This document shows, one piece after another, positions 12,070 to 20,512 of a stretch of DNA of 38,227 bases. How positions within the stretch are numbered: position 1 is the first letter of the stretch; every line of letters starts with the position of its first letter. The translations under genes were made by a program, and so were the position numbers. The notes under the pieces were generated by a model. That model worked only from the letters and a program-made list of their open reading frames with translations, searched no databases and was not told the DNA's origin. This stretch comes from a virus: the IMG/VR virus record IMGVR_UViG_3300033150_001056, positions 1 to 38,227 of that record; one strand, given 5' to 3'.

Positions 12070-12635
12070 ATAAAGAAAAACTTTATAAAGCCGCCCAACT
12101 TGTAATTGAAGCATTAGGAGAAGACCCGAAAAGAGAAGGACTTTTAAGAACGCCTGAAAGAGTAGCAAGAGATTGGCCCGAAATGTTTGATGGTTATGGA
12201 AAAACTCCAGAAGAAGTTTTAGATAAGACTTTTGACGCAGAAGGATATGATGAGATGATAATAAGAGAGGAAATTGAAGTGCATTCTTTTTGCGAGCATC
12301 ATATTCTGCCGTTTAGAGGTTATGCTTGGGTAGGTTATATTCCAAAAGATAGAATTGTAGGTTTAGATAAAATTGACAAACTTGTGAAGATGTATGCTCA
12401 CAGGTTACAGAATCAGGAGAGATTAACTTATCAGATAGCAAAAGCAATCTGGGATATTTTAGAACCTTTAGGAGTAATGGTGGTTTTAAAATGTAAACAT
12501 GATTGTATGAGATTAAGAGGAGTTAGGTCAAAAGAGGGTCTAACAACTACCTCTGCTTGTTTTGGTGTTTTTAGAGAAGATGCTAAAGCAAGACAAGAGT
12601 TTTTAGATTTAATTAACAAAAGGTCGGACAAATAA
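12042..12635 (+). CDS. folE: FolE, GTP cyclohydrolase I
   Basis: Step 1 of the pathway, GTP to dihydroneopterin triphosphate. The signature HSFCEHHILPFRG (zinc Cys and His), the substrate loop VGLDKIDKLVKMYAHRLQNQ and the second zinc region CKHDCMRLRGVRSKEG are all present. Length 197 aa, normal. In phages a private FolE raises precursor supply when much DNA is modified. It overlaps queE by 28 nt. AAAGGTCG at 12619, inside its last codons, is 32 nt upstream of queC. Confidence 0.93.
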   Translation: MESRNKRSIDKEKLYKAAQLVIEALGEDPKREGLLRTPERVARDWPEMFDGYGKTPEEVLDKTFDAEGYDEMIIREEIEVHSFCEHHILPFRGYAWVGYIPKDRIVGLDKIDKLVKMYAHRLQNQERLTYQIAKAIWDILEPLGVMVVLKCKHDCMRLRGVRSKEGLTTTSACFGVFREDAKARQEFLDLINKRSDK

Positions 12636-12650
12636 CCAAAAAAAAGAGAT

Positions 12651-13307
12651 ATGAAAAAAGCGGTAGTTATACTATCTGGTGGTCTTGATTCTACTGTTCT
12701 TACTTATTGGCTGAAGAAGATTAAGAAATACAAGTTGTATGCCTTATCTTTTGACTATGGTCAGAGACATAAAAAAGAATTAGAAATGGCAAAAAAGACC
12801 TGTAAGAAATTAGGAATTCCTCATAAGGTAATAAAGTTGAATATCGGGGATATACTGACTAAATCTGCATTGATTGATAATAAAAAGAAACTGCCAGAGG
12901 AACATTATACTTACCAGAATCAGAAAATAACAGTTGTGCCAAATAGGAATATGATAATGTTGTCTCTTGCTGTTGCTTTTGCTGAAAATTTAGACATTAA
13001 AGAGGTTTATTACGCCGCGCACAAGAATGATTACGCTGTTTATCCTGATTGCAGACCAGAATTTGTGAAAGCATTATCAAAAGCAACGCAATTGGGAACA
13101 TATAATAAAGTGAAGGTGATTGCTCCTTTTGTTAACAAATACAAATGGCAACTTGTCAAGATGGGGTATAAAATAGGTGTTCCTTTTAAAGATACTTGGT
13201 CATGTTATAAGGGAGGCAAAAAAGCTTGTGGTAGATGTGCTACCTGTCGAGAACGATTAGAAGCATTTACCAAAAATAATTTAATTGACCCGACAGAATA
13301 CATATGA
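12651..13307 (+). CDS. queC: QueC, preQ0 synthase
   Basis: ATP-dependent conversion of carboxydeazaguanine to preQ0. The PP-loop SGGLDSTV (residues 9-16) binds ATP, and the C-terminal zinc site reads CYKGGKKACGRCATC. Length 218 aa, so there is no fused amidotransferase domain (unlike the Gat-QueC of phages carrying archaeosine-type DNA). The likely product is preQ0 itself. The stop TGA overlaps the dpdA start (ATGA). Confidence 0.92.
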   Translation: MKKAVVILSGGLDSTVLTYWLKKIKKYKLYALSFDYGQRHKKELEMAKKTCKKLGIPHKVIKLNIGDILTKSALIDNKKKLPEEHYTYQNQKITVVPNRNMIMLSLAVAFAENLDIKEVYYAAHKNDYAVYPDCRPEFVKALSKATQLGTYNKVKVIAPFVNKYKWQLVKMGYKIGVPFKDTWSCYKGGKKACGRCATCRERLEAFTKNNLIDPTEYI

Positions 13308-14059
13308 AGTTATACTTCGCTGGTGCAGCAAATCCAGCATCTTATAAGATTCTACGAGAGTACGATATTGACTTATTAGTAAGTTTCTATGATGTACAGA
13401 GAAAAGGTTTAGATTATATACATAGAAAAGTATTTCTGGATAGTGGCGCATTTAGTGCTTTTACACAAAATGTAAAGATTGATATCGATGATTATATCGC
13501 TTTTATCAAGAAGTATCGAGAGAAAATAGAAGTATATGCGAACTTAGATGTGATTGATAATTGGGAAGCAACTTTAAAGAATCAAAAATACATGGAACAA
13601 AAAGGATTGAAACCATTACCAGTGTTTCATTACGGAGAACCTCTGAATCTTCTAAAAAAATTAGTGAAGAAGTACGATTATATCGGACTTGGAGGTTTAG
13701 TGCCTGTTATTCATGAAAAGAAAAAATTAAAGAAATGGCTTGATAACTGTTTTACGATTATTAGGAATAGATGTAAAGTACATGGTTTCGGTATTCATGC
13801 TTTATGGATTCTTGAACGTTATCCTTTTTTCTCGATAGATGCAACAAGTTGGTTACAACCAAGTAGATTTGGACAAATTACGATTTTCAAATATGAAGGA
13901 GCTAAAACTTATAGTAAACAAGACAAGAATGAATTCGGTCTAAAATTAGCGAAGAAAGAACATGATTATTTACTAAAGAAGCAAATTGAGAATTTTATAC
14001 ATCTTCAAAGATATATAACTAAGCTTTGGGAAAAAAGAGGTGTAATATGGAAAGAATAA
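13304..14059 (+). CDS. dpdA: DpdA-like TGT-family enzyme, inserts preQ0 into DNA
   Basis: A short relative of tRNA-guanine transglycosylase of the phage DpdA type: VFLDSGAFSAF (Asp46 in the substrate-recognition loop), IDDYIAFIKKY, NLDVIDNWEATLKNQKYME, VFHYGEPLNLL, YIGLGGLVP, KVHGFGIHAL and the nucleophile-region motif SIDATSWLQPSRFG. These are landmarks of the TIM-barrel transglycosylase, which swaps guanine for preQ0. The lack of a tRNA-binding domain and the linkage to queC and terminase genes favour DNA as the substrate. Length 251 aa. It ends overlapping the next gene by 13 nt. Confidence 0.78.
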   Translation: MKLYFAGAANPASYKILREYDIDLLVSFYDVQRKGLDYIHRKVFLDSGAFSAFTQNVKIDIDDYIAFIKKYREKIEVYANLDVIDNWEATLKNQKYMEQKGLKPLPVFHYGEPLNLLKKLVKKYDYIGLGGLVPVIHEKKKLKKWLDNCFTIIRNRCKVHGFGIHALWILERYPFFSIDATSWLQPSRFGQITIFKYEGAKTYSKQDKNEFGLKLAKKEHDYLLKKQIENFIHLQRYITKLWEKRGVIWKE

Positions 14060-14679
14060 TTGAAAACAATCAAATAGTTGATTTAGATAAGATACAACCA
14101 AATGATTACAATCCAAAACCTGATTTTAGAGAATCAGAAGAATTGAAAATTGAGTTTGAGAAATTAAAAAACGCCTTAAAATATCACGGACAGATTGACC
14201 CTTTAATTGTAAGGGAAATTGGAGAAGAGAAATATGAACTTATCAATGGTTATCATAGATGGCTGGCAATGAAAGAATTAGGTTGGAAAAAAGCAGAAGT
14301 AAAGAATTTGGGCAAAATATCAAGAGAGGAAGCGATTAAAAAGGCACTTACTTTGGAAGAAATAAGAATTCCCTTAGATGTAATTGAGGTTGCAGAATTG
14401 TTAAAGAATTTAAAAGAGGCGGAGGTAGAACTTGAAGGATTACCTTATTTAGAAGAAGAAATAAAAGAGAAAATAGAACTTTTAGAATTTGATTGGGAAA
14501 ATTTTAAAGAAACAGAAGAAGAGGAAAAACCTGATATAACGACTTTAAGCATAAAAGTAACACAAGAACAGAGAAAAATTATTTTAGAAGCAATCAACAA
14601 AGTAATGGAAAAAGAAAAAGTTAAAGAAGGTAGAGCATTGGAACTCATATGCGCTGATTTTCTGGCAGGATACAATTAA
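14047..14679 (+). CDS. ParB/sulfiredoxin-fold protein, 210 aa
   Basis: Residues 10-85 match the ParB-type N-terminal domain: VDLDKIQPNDYNPK, then YHGQIDPLIVREI and the G-x-H-R box in ELINGYHRWLAMKELGW. In phages such domains occur in ParB-like nucleases/CTPases and in regulators near terminase genes. The rest is helical and acidic. The ATG at 14047 is inside the dpdA end; a TTG at 14026 is in frame but less likely. Just upstream of the small terminase gene, it may help DNA recognition or packaging. Confidence 0.65.
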   Translation: MERIIENNQIVDLDKIQPNDYNPKPDFRESEELKIEFEKLKNALKYHGQIDPLIVREIGEEKYELINGYHRWLAMKELGWKKAEVKNLGKISREEAIKKALTLEEIRIPLDVIEVAELLKNLKEAEVELEGLPYLEEEIKEKIELLEFDWENFKETEEEEKPDITTLSIKVTQEQRKIILEAINKVMEKEKVKEGRALELICADFLAGYN

Positions 14680-14690
14680 ACTCGCCAAAA

Positions 14691-15137
14691 ATGCCAAAAA
14701 TCGAGAAAATTATTAAGAAGCAAGAATTTCAAGAATTTATAGAATGGATAAGCCTTCCTGCTTCTATAAGAGAGCCAAAAACTCAAAAAGAATTGGCAAG
14801 CAAACTTGGTATTGATAATGCTACTCTTTCTGATTGGAAAAAAGTAGAAGGATTTTGGGAAGAAGTAAAGAAAAGAAGAAAAAACTGGGTTCAAGAAAAA
14901 ATATCTAACATCCTTCTTGGAGTTTATGGAAAAGCACTAAAAGGAGATGTTAATGCGGCAAAACTTTTGTTAGAGTATGCTGGTGAATTTATTGAGAGAA
15001 AAGAATTCAAACATTATATTGAAGAAGAATTAAGCGAGGAAGAGAAGGAAGAAATTAAGAAAGCATTGGAATATGCCAGAAATCTACAACAAAATAATAG
15101 ACAATCAGAAACTCAGAAAGACGCTGGCAATAAATAG
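14691..15137 (+). CDS. terS: Terminase small subunit
   Basis: A helix-turn-helix TQKELASKLGIDNATLSDWKK near residues 30-50, followed by a helical oligomerisation part (YGKALKGDVNAAKLLLEYAG) and an acidic tail, fits small terminase subunits that bind the packaging site. The position just before the large subunit agrees. It overlaps that gene by 65 nt in another frame, an unusually long overlap for this genome. Confidence 0.8.
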   Translation: MPKIEKIIKKQEFQEFIEWISLPASIREPKTQKELASKLGIDNATLSDWKKVEGFWEEVKKRRKNWVQEKISNILLGVYGKALKGDVNAAKLLLEYAGEFIERKEFKHYIEEELSEEEKEEIKKALEYARNLQQNNRQSETQKDAGNK

Positions 15138-16563
15138 TTATTATTGGTTCTTTCACATTTATTTTGCCAAGTATATCAAGTATCCAACAGGCGATTTTCA
15201 AAAAGAATGGTGTCTTCTGCTTGAAGATTGGAGTAAAAAATTCATAGAAATAATAGGATTTAGAGGAAGTGCGAAGACTACCTACGCAATGCTTGGTTTT
15301 CCAATCTGGGCAATGATAACAGGAAAAAGTCATTATACATTGATTTTATCAGATACCTTTAACCAAGTTAAGGAGCATATTTACAATATAAAAAACGAAT
15401 TAGAAACAAATAAGTTGCTTATTAAAGATTTTGGACCTTTTGAGGGGCAAGAATTATGGACGGCTACAGATATTGTGATTCCGAAATATAATGCAAAGAT
15501 AAGTGCTCGTTCTACGGGGCAAAAAGTAAGAGGAATTCGTTTTAAACAATGGAGACCTCAACTTATTGTTGGAGATGATTTAGAAAATTCTGAAAGCGTA
15601 AGGACAAAAGAACAAAGAGACAAGACATTTAGGTGGTATATTGGAGAAGTAATACCTTGTGGAGATAAAGAGACAAAATATGTGCTTATTGGTAATTTAT
15701 TGCATACAGATTGTTTAATGGCAAAGATTAAGAAACAAATTCAAGAGGGATTAAGGGAAGGAGAAGTTAGAGAATATCCAATTATACAAGGCGATACTAT
15801 TACTTGGTTTGGTAAATTTCCTTCGATAGAAGAAGTAAAAAAGTTAGAGAAAGCGGTAAATGATAGTAGATTATGGCAGAGAGAATACTTGTTAAAATTA
15901 GTTCCTGAAGAAGGACAAGAAGTGAAAGAAGAATGGATTAGATACTATGAAAAACTTCCAGATGATAGTTTAATTATTCAGAAAGGTATTGGAGTTGATT
16001 TGGCGATAAGTAAAAAAGAAACTGCAGATTATACAGCAGCAGTAGCAGGTTTTATTACAAGAGAAGAAAAACCTTTTAAAATTTATATTTTACCTAATCC
16101 TTTAAATGAGAGATTGACAGGCTTTGAGACAACAGAAAGATTAAAATCTTTTAGTCTGGCGATTGGAGATAATATGCCAGCAACATTGTGGGTAGAAGAT
16201 GTTGCTTATCAACATATGCAAATAGAAGCATTAAAGAGAGAAGGATTGCCTGTATATGGAATTAAAACTACTACAGATAAGAGAGCAAGATTAAGAACAG
16301 TCGCAGCATATATTCAAAGCGGAAACATTGTTTTTCCAAAACGAGGATGTGAGGATTTAATAATGCAATTGGTAGGTTTTGGGATAGAAGCACACGATGA
16401 TTTAGTAGACGCTTTTGTTTATTTAGTGCAAGGACTTATTGGAAAACAAAGCGGGTTTTTTTCACTTATTCAGGAAGAAAAAGAAAAAATTAAAGAACAA
16501 AAAGATAGAAAAGGATTGGATTATTTTTATGAATTGTATCGCAAGCAGTATGGAGAGGATTAA
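15073..16563 (+). CDS. terL: Terminase large subunit
   Basis: The packaging motor: Walker A GFRGSAKTT (residues 62-70), Walker B LIVGDDLE, then the RNase H-like nuclease domain with GVDLAISKKETADYTA, WVEDVAYQ and the final HDDLVDAFVYL. Length 496 aa, full size. I kept the ATG at 15073 despite the 65-nt overlap with terS, because the next in-frame Met lies beyond the Walker A motif. Its stop codon is part of the palindrome at 16560-16589. Confidence 0.93.
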   Translation: MPEIYNKIIDNQKLRKTLAINSYYWFFHIYFAKYIKYPTGDFQKEWCLLLEDWSKKFIEIIGFRGSAKTTYAMLGFPIWAMITGKSHYTLILSDTFNQVKEHIYNIKNELETNKLLIKDFGPFEGQELWTATDIVIPKYNAKISARSTGQKVRGIRFKQWRPQLIVGDDLENSESVRTKEQRDKTFRWYIGEVIPCGDKETKYVLIGNLLHTDCLMAKIKKQIQEGLREGEVREYPIIQGDTITWFGKFPSIEEVKKLEKAVNDSRLWQREYLLKLVPEEGQEVKEEWIRYYEKLPDDSLIIQKGIGVDLAISKKETADYTAAVAGFITREEKPFKIYILPNPLNERLTGFETTERLKSFSLAIGDNMPATLWVEDVAYQHMQIEALKREGLPVYGIKTTTDKRARLRTVAAYIQSGNIVFPKRGCEDLIMQLVGFGIEAHDDLVDAFVYLVQGLIGKQSGFFSLIQEEKEKIKEQKDRKGLDYFYELYRKQYGED

Positions 16564-16589
16564 ATTCTATAATGCATTATAGAATTTAA
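16560..16589. promoter_or_regulatory. 30-bp perfect palindrome, candidate operator (copy 2)
   Basis: AAATTCTATAATG and its reverse complement meet at 16574/16575, and the symmetry extends over 30 bases including the terL stop codon. It is related to 4477-4500. AAAGGTCG begins at its last base (16589). As RNA it would be an AU-rich 15-bp hairpin but has no U-run after it, so an operator or RNA-processing role is more likely than termination. Confidence 0.65.
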
Positions 16590-16626
16590 AAGGTCGATTT
16601 TTAAAAAATTAACTTCTTATAAAAAT

Positions 16627-16854
16627 ATGGTTGAAGATATCATTACTCTTATCATTGCTCTTATTTTCGGGTTTATTGTGATGAAAATGGCCGAAAATAG
16701 AGGAAGAAACAAGGTTTTAGGTTTTGTTTTAGGTTTCTTTTTTGGTATTTTAGCTGTTATTGGATACTGGATTGCAGGAAAAAGCAAAAAGAAACAAGAT
16801 GAAGAAATTCAAAAAGTCATTGAAAAGGTCGCAGAGAAAATAAAAACTCAATAA
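16627..16854 (+). CDS. Small two-segment membrane protein, 75 aa
   Basis: Two hydrophobic segments (residues 3-20, TLIIALIFGFIVMKMA, and 29-50, VLGFVLGFFFGILAVIGYWI) are separated by a short basic loop and followed by a charged coiled-coil tail. The G-F-x-x-G-F-F-F-G-I pattern is common in small bacterial membrane proteins of unknown function. A holin is possible, but no lysis enzyme is adjacent. AAAGGTCG copies lie 38 nt upstream (16589) and inside the gene (16824). Confidence 0.55.
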   Translation: MVEDIITLIIALIFGFIVMKMAENRGRNKVLGFVLGFFFGILAVIGYWIAGKSKKKQDEEIQKVIEKVAEKIKTQ

Positions 16855-16855
16855 T

Positions 16856-17866
16856 ATGCCAAAAAAGATTCTGATTACTGGCGGCTGTGGTTTTATTGGT
16901 CACCATATTGTAGAACACTTTTTAAAAAATTCGGATTGGGAGATTTTTGTTATAGATAAGTTAAACTACGCCTCAAGCGGTTTTGATAGATTAAGAGATA
17001 TTAGTGTTTTTGACGAAAAGAGGGTAAAGGTTTTTGCTACTGATTTACAGGAGCCAATTAGTGATGGACTGAAAAAAGAACTGGGAAAAGTGGATTATGT
17101 TCTGAATCTTGCCTCCGAGAGCCACGTTGACAGGTCGATTGAAAATCCCGTGCCATTTATTTTGAATAATGTCAAGTTGGTTTTGAATATGTTGGAATGG
17201 GCAAGAGAAATGAAACCTGTTAAGTTTATCCAATTTTCAACAGATGAGGTTTATGGACCAGCACCAGAGGGAGTAAACTATAAAGAAGGTTCAAGGCATA
17301 ATCCTTCTAATCCTTATTCGGCAAGTAAGGCGGCACAAGAGGATATTTGTAGAGCGTATGCGAATACTTATGGATTGAAGATTGTAATCACTAATACGAT
17401 GAATGTTATAGGAGAGAGACAGCATCCAGAAAAGTTTGTTCCTCTTGTTATTAGAAAGGTTTTGAACGGGGAAAAAGTTTATATCCACGCTGACCCGACC
17501 AAAACGAAGGCTGGTTCAAGATTTTATATCCACGCAAGAAATGTAGCACAGGCGCTCCATTTTATTCTGGAAAAGACAGATGAGTATTTGTGTAAAGAAG
17601 ACGCTGTAAAAGGCGTCTTTAACATTGTTGGAGAAAAAGAAATAGACAACCTAACACTTGCCAAGTTTATTGCTGATGTTGTTGACAAACCGCTTAAATA
17701 CGAATTGGTAGATTTTCATTCAAGCAGACCGGGACACGATTTGAGATATGCTTTAGATGGAAGCAAGCTCAAAAATTACGGATTTGATTATCCTAAAACA
17801 TTTGAAGAAAGTTTAGAAAAAACAATTAAGTGGTATCTCAAAAATCCAAAGTGGTTGGAAATATGA
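16856..17866 (+). CDS. NDP-sugar 4,6-dehydratase (RmlB-like)
   Basis: An extended short-chain dehydrogenase: ILITGGCGFIGHH binds NAD, FSTDEVYG carries the Thr-Asp-Glu set typical of dTDP-glucose 4,6-dehydratases, and YSASK is the Tyr-x3-Lys catalytic pair. LASESHVDRSI is another RmlB landmark. Length 336 aa, normal. It would give a 4-keto-6-deoxy sugar nucleotide, the first step toward deoxysugars such as rhamnose, for the glycosyltransferases that follow. AAAGGTCG at 16824 begins 32 nt upstream of the ATG. Confidence 0.85.
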   Translation: MPKKILITGGCGFIGHHIVEHFLKNSDWEIFVIDKLNYASSGFDRLRDISVFDEKRVKVFATDLQEPISDGLKKELGKVDYVLNLASESHVDRSIENPVPFILNNVKLVLNMLEWAREMKPVKFIQFSTDEVYGPAPEGVNYKEGSRHNPSNPYSASKAAQEDICRAYANTYGLKIVITNTMNVIGERQHPEKFVPLVIRKVLNGEKVYIHADPTKTKAGSRFYIHARNVAQALHFILEKTDEYLCKEDAVKGVFNIVGEKEIDNLTLAKFIADVVDKPLKYELVDFHSSRPGHDLRYALDGSKLKNYGFDYPKTFEESLEKTIKWYLKNPKWLEI

Positions 17867-18795
17867 TAAGTGTTGTTATTAGCATTTTAAACCAATTTAA
17901 AATTGCTGGACTTGCAATTGAGAAACTGATTGAAAATGCGGTTGATAGGATAGAACTTATTCTTATTGATGATGGAAGCGATTATCTTGTTTCCCAATGG
18001 ATTGGATTAAAAGATTTTTTCTACCAATTAGAGGATGTGAAAATTTTAAGGAACGATTATCCGACAGGGAGTTATTATACGATGAAGAAAGGAAACGAAT
18101 TAGCAGAAGGAGATATTGTTGCCTTCTTTCATTCGGATTTGCTTATCTGGGAGAAGGGCTGGGATAGAAGGATTAGAAATGTTTTTGAGGAAAACGAAAA
18201 GGTGGGACTTATTGGATTTATCGGCTCAACCGAGATAGATAGTTGGGGAGGTAGAGGAATAGGGACGATTTCGAATTTTCAAGGTAGAGAATTGGAAGGA
18301 TATAAAGGGAGTGTGGCTGAGATGCACGGAGATAGGGTAACTGGTTTCAGATTAGGAGCGGTAGTAGATGGATGTGCAATGATTTTTAGGAAGAAGTATT
18401 TAGACGAGATTGGTTTTAGAAACGATTTTCCGCCTCATCATTTCTACGATAGATTGCTAAGTTGTCAAGTTTTAGAAAGAGGATATCAAGTTGGAATTCT
18501 TGGAATTGCTTGTGACCATATTTCAGGACAAGTAGTTAATAGCGAAAAGAAATATCATGAGATGGTTGGAAATTGGATGAAAGAGAGATATGGAAGCCCA
18601 GAGGAATGGATGCAAAGGTTTAGCGATTGGTGGGTAAATGATTTGAATCCAAGTAAGGGCATAGTGCCGAATAACAATGATGCTTGGGTGTATATGGAGG
18701 CAGAAAGACAATTTCTAACAGAATACCGAGACCAAAAACATTTTATTCCTTTAAAGGTCGAACCTGATGGAAGAATTATTCATTTATCCTCTTAA
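17863..18795 (+). CDS. Family 2-like glycosyltransferase, 310 aa
   Basis: The N-terminus ISVVISILNQF, the IELILIDDGSDY segment and AFFHSDLLIWEKGW (metal-binding His-Ser-Asp in place of D-x-D) fit the GT-A fold of family 2. A later DGCAMIFRKKYLDEIGFR part is typical of the acceptor side. The start at 17863 overlaps the dehydratase stop (ATGA). Linked with sugar genes, it probably transfers a sugar to a virion or host-surface target. AAAGGTCG (18753) lies near its end. Confidence 0.75.
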   Translation: MISVVISILNQFKIAGLAIEKLIENAVDRIELILIDDGSDYLVSQWIGLKDFFYQLEDVKILRNDYPTGSYYTMKKGNELAEGDIVAFFHSDLLIWEKGWDRRIRNVFEENEKVGLIGFIGSTEIDSWGGRGIGTISNFQGRELEGYKGSVAEMHGDRVTGFRLGAVVDGCAMIFRKKYLDEIGFRNDFPPHHFYDRLLSCQVLERGYQVGILGIACDHISGQVVNSEKKYHEMVGNWMKERYGSPEEWMQRFSDWWVNDLNPSKGIVPNNNDAWVYMEAERQFLTEYRDQKHFIPLKVEPDGRIIHLSS

Positions 18796-19025
18796 TGGAT
18801 TTAGAAAAGGAAATGTCTGAATGGCAAAGAGTTTGGAATTTAGAGGCTGAAATTGCTTATTTAAGAAGAAAAAGTATTGGAGCAAAAAATGAAATCCAGA
18901 GTGCCAACTACGAAAAAGTTATACTTGCAAGACGAAAGGAATTGGAGACCACAAAGGATTTTGTAAAATTCTTAACCGATTACATAAAGCAATGCACAGA
19001 AGCGACGAACCAAAAAAAGGATTAG
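18795..19025 (+). CDS. Small coiled-coil protein, 76 aa
   Basis: All-helical and strongly charged (LEKEMSEWQRVWNLEAEIAY and onward), probably a coiled coil. It starts at a TAATG overlap with the glycosyltransferase and overlaps the next gene by 34 nt. AAAGGTCG (18753) is 42 nt upstream. Function unknown; possibly an adaptor for the sugar cluster. Confidence 0.5.
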   Translation: MDLEKEMSEWQRVWNLEAEIAYLRRKSIGAKNEIQSANYEKVILARRKELETTKDFVKFLTDYIKQCTEATNQKKD

Positions 19026-19417
19026 AACAGAAAGGATTAAAAGTTGCTGTCTCTGGCTACTTTGACCCAATCCATATTGGACATATTAGACATTTTAAAG
19101 AAGCGAAAAAACTGGCTGGAGAAAATGGAAAACTGATTGTTATTTTAAACAATGACAAGCAGGCGATTTTAAAAAAAGGATTTGGTATTAGATATGTGGA
19201 CGAGGTCTTTATTAGCATTGATGAAGATAGGACGGTGTGTAAATCTTTGGAAGCTGTAAAGCCAGACATTTTTGCCAAAGGTGGAGATAGAACGAATAAG
19301 AATACTCCAGAACAAGAGGTTTGTAAGAGGCTTGGAATAAAAGTAGTTTTTGGGGTTGGCGGAGGGAAAATTCAATCAAGTTCTTGGTTAATTGGGAAAA
19401 TAAAAACAAATGGCTAA
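18992..19417 (+). CDS. HIGH-motif nucleotidyltransferase (HldE C-domain/TagD-like)
   Basis: VAVSGYFDPIHIGHIRHFKE shows the HxGH (HIGH) signature of cytidylyl/adenylyltransferases. KGGDRT, EVCKRLGIKVVFG and GKIQSSSWLI match the heptose-1-phosphate adenylyltransferase (HldE C-domain) subgroup better than CTP:glycerol-3-phosphate enzymes. It would activate a sugar or polyol phosphate to a nucleotide form. Length 141 aa. It probably feeds the neighbouring glycosyltransferases. Confidence 0.75.
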   Translation: MHRSDEPKKGLEQKGLKVAVSGYFDPIHIGHIRHFKEAKKLAGENGKLIVILNNDKQAILKKGFGIRYVDEVFISIDEDRTVCKSLEAVKPDIFAKGGDRTNKNTPEQEVCKRLGIKVVFGVGGGKIQSSSWLIGKIKTNG

Positions 19418-19952
19418 TCTGCAGATTCATGAACAATATATAGAATATGTTAAGGAGGCAGTCGCTTTGGTTGGGGAGGAGGCGAAGATTTTAAAAGCAG
19501 ATTGTTTTAACGAAGCAAGGAATGTTTTTCCTGTAGTTCCTTTATATAAAAATGCGATTTGCGTGGAGATAAATCAGGATTTAGTAAATGAAGCAAAAGA
19601 AAGAGGAATAAATGCTGTTTTGGGAGATATTCGTAATTTATTGTTTGAGGACGAATCTTTTGATTTAGTTGTTGATTTATCCACAATTGACCATATTTTG
19701 GAAGTAGAAAAAGTAATCAAGGAGTATAACAGGGTATTGAGACCAAAAGGAATTTTATTGATAGTTTGCTGGTTTAACACAACTGGAAAAATAATAGAAA
19801 CTCGTGATGAATACGGAATGCAGTATTTCTTTCTTTTAGATGATTTCAAAAAGGTATTGTTGAAATTTTTTGATATTATTAACGAGGAGCCGTTACCTCA
19901 AACCAAGAAAAATGAGATATTCTTGTATAAGTTTTTATGTAGAAAAAAATGA
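19410..19952 (+). CDS. Class I SAM-dependent methyltransferase, 180 aa
   Basis: It has the Rossmann order of type-11 methyltransferases: AICVEINQDLVNEAKERG (post-I acidic loop), INAVLGDIRNLLFEDESFDL (motifs II/III), IDHILEVEKVIKEYNRVLRP and GILLIVCWF. The glycine-rich motif I is degraded (AKILKADCFNEAR instead of D-x-G-x-G), so activity is uncertain. A sugar-modifying role is inferred from context. It overlaps both neighbours. Confidence 0.65.
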   Translation: MANLQIHEQYIEYVKEAVALVGEEAKILKADCFNEARNVFPVVPLYKNAICVEINQDLVNEAKERGINAVLGDIRNLLFEDESFDLVVDLSTIDHILEVEKVIKEYNRVLRPKGILLIVCWFNTTGKIIETRDEYGMQYFFLLDDFKKVLLKFFDIINEEPLPQTKKNEIFLYKFLCRKK

Positions 19953-20512
19953 CTTGGGAATATCTACAGACAGAAGAATTAGATTTGAGATTAAAGATTA
20001 TAGCAGCATATCTTAAGGGCAAAACAAAAGATAGAGTGATTGTTGATTTGGATTGTGGAACAGCAAGGTTAATTAAGTTCTTGGAAAAGAATTTCAAACT
20101 TTACTATGGGAACGATGTTAATGAAGAATTTATTGAAATAGCAAGAGGATACGGCATTAAAAATAGCGAATTTGTTGTTTTGCCAGATAATAGAGTTACA
20201 GAAAAGATAAATGAAATAGATATCTTGCTTATGTTGGGATACGGAGCAGGAGAATATGTCAGGAATGATGTAGAATCAGAAACATTGACAGATTCTTTTA
20301 AAAATCTGGTGGTGAAGTTTTCGCCGAAGATAGTAATTGTTGAAGGAATTGATTTGTGGGAAAGAAACTATAAGGCGTATTCTCAGATTAAAAAGTTTCT
20401 AAAAGAGAAAGGGTATCGTTTAGATTACGAGACATATCTTCAGATTGGAGATGTTCAAGATGAGGTGTATAGAAGAAGAATTTTCTTTTTTCAAAAAGAA
20501 TGGAGAAATTAA
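19949..20512 (+). CDS. Second SAM-dependent methyltransferase, 187 aa
   Basis: Motif I VDLDCGTARLIKFLE, followed by YYGNDVNEEFIEIARGYG and IDILLMLGYGAGEYV, fits a class I methyltransferase fold. It follows the previous one with a 4-nt overlap, but the two are not close copies. It probably methylates a sugar or another small group on the glycan made by this cluster; the substrate is unknown. Confidence 0.6.
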   Translation: MTWEYLQTEELDLRLKIIAAYLKGKTKDRVIVDLDCGTARLIKFLEKNFKLYYGNDVNEEFIEIARGYGIKNSEFVVLPDNRVTEKINEIDILLMLGYGAGEYVRNDVESETLTDSFKNLVVKFSPKIVIVEGIDLWERNYKAYSQIKKFLKEKGYRLDYETYLQIGDVQDEVYRRRIFFFQKEWRN

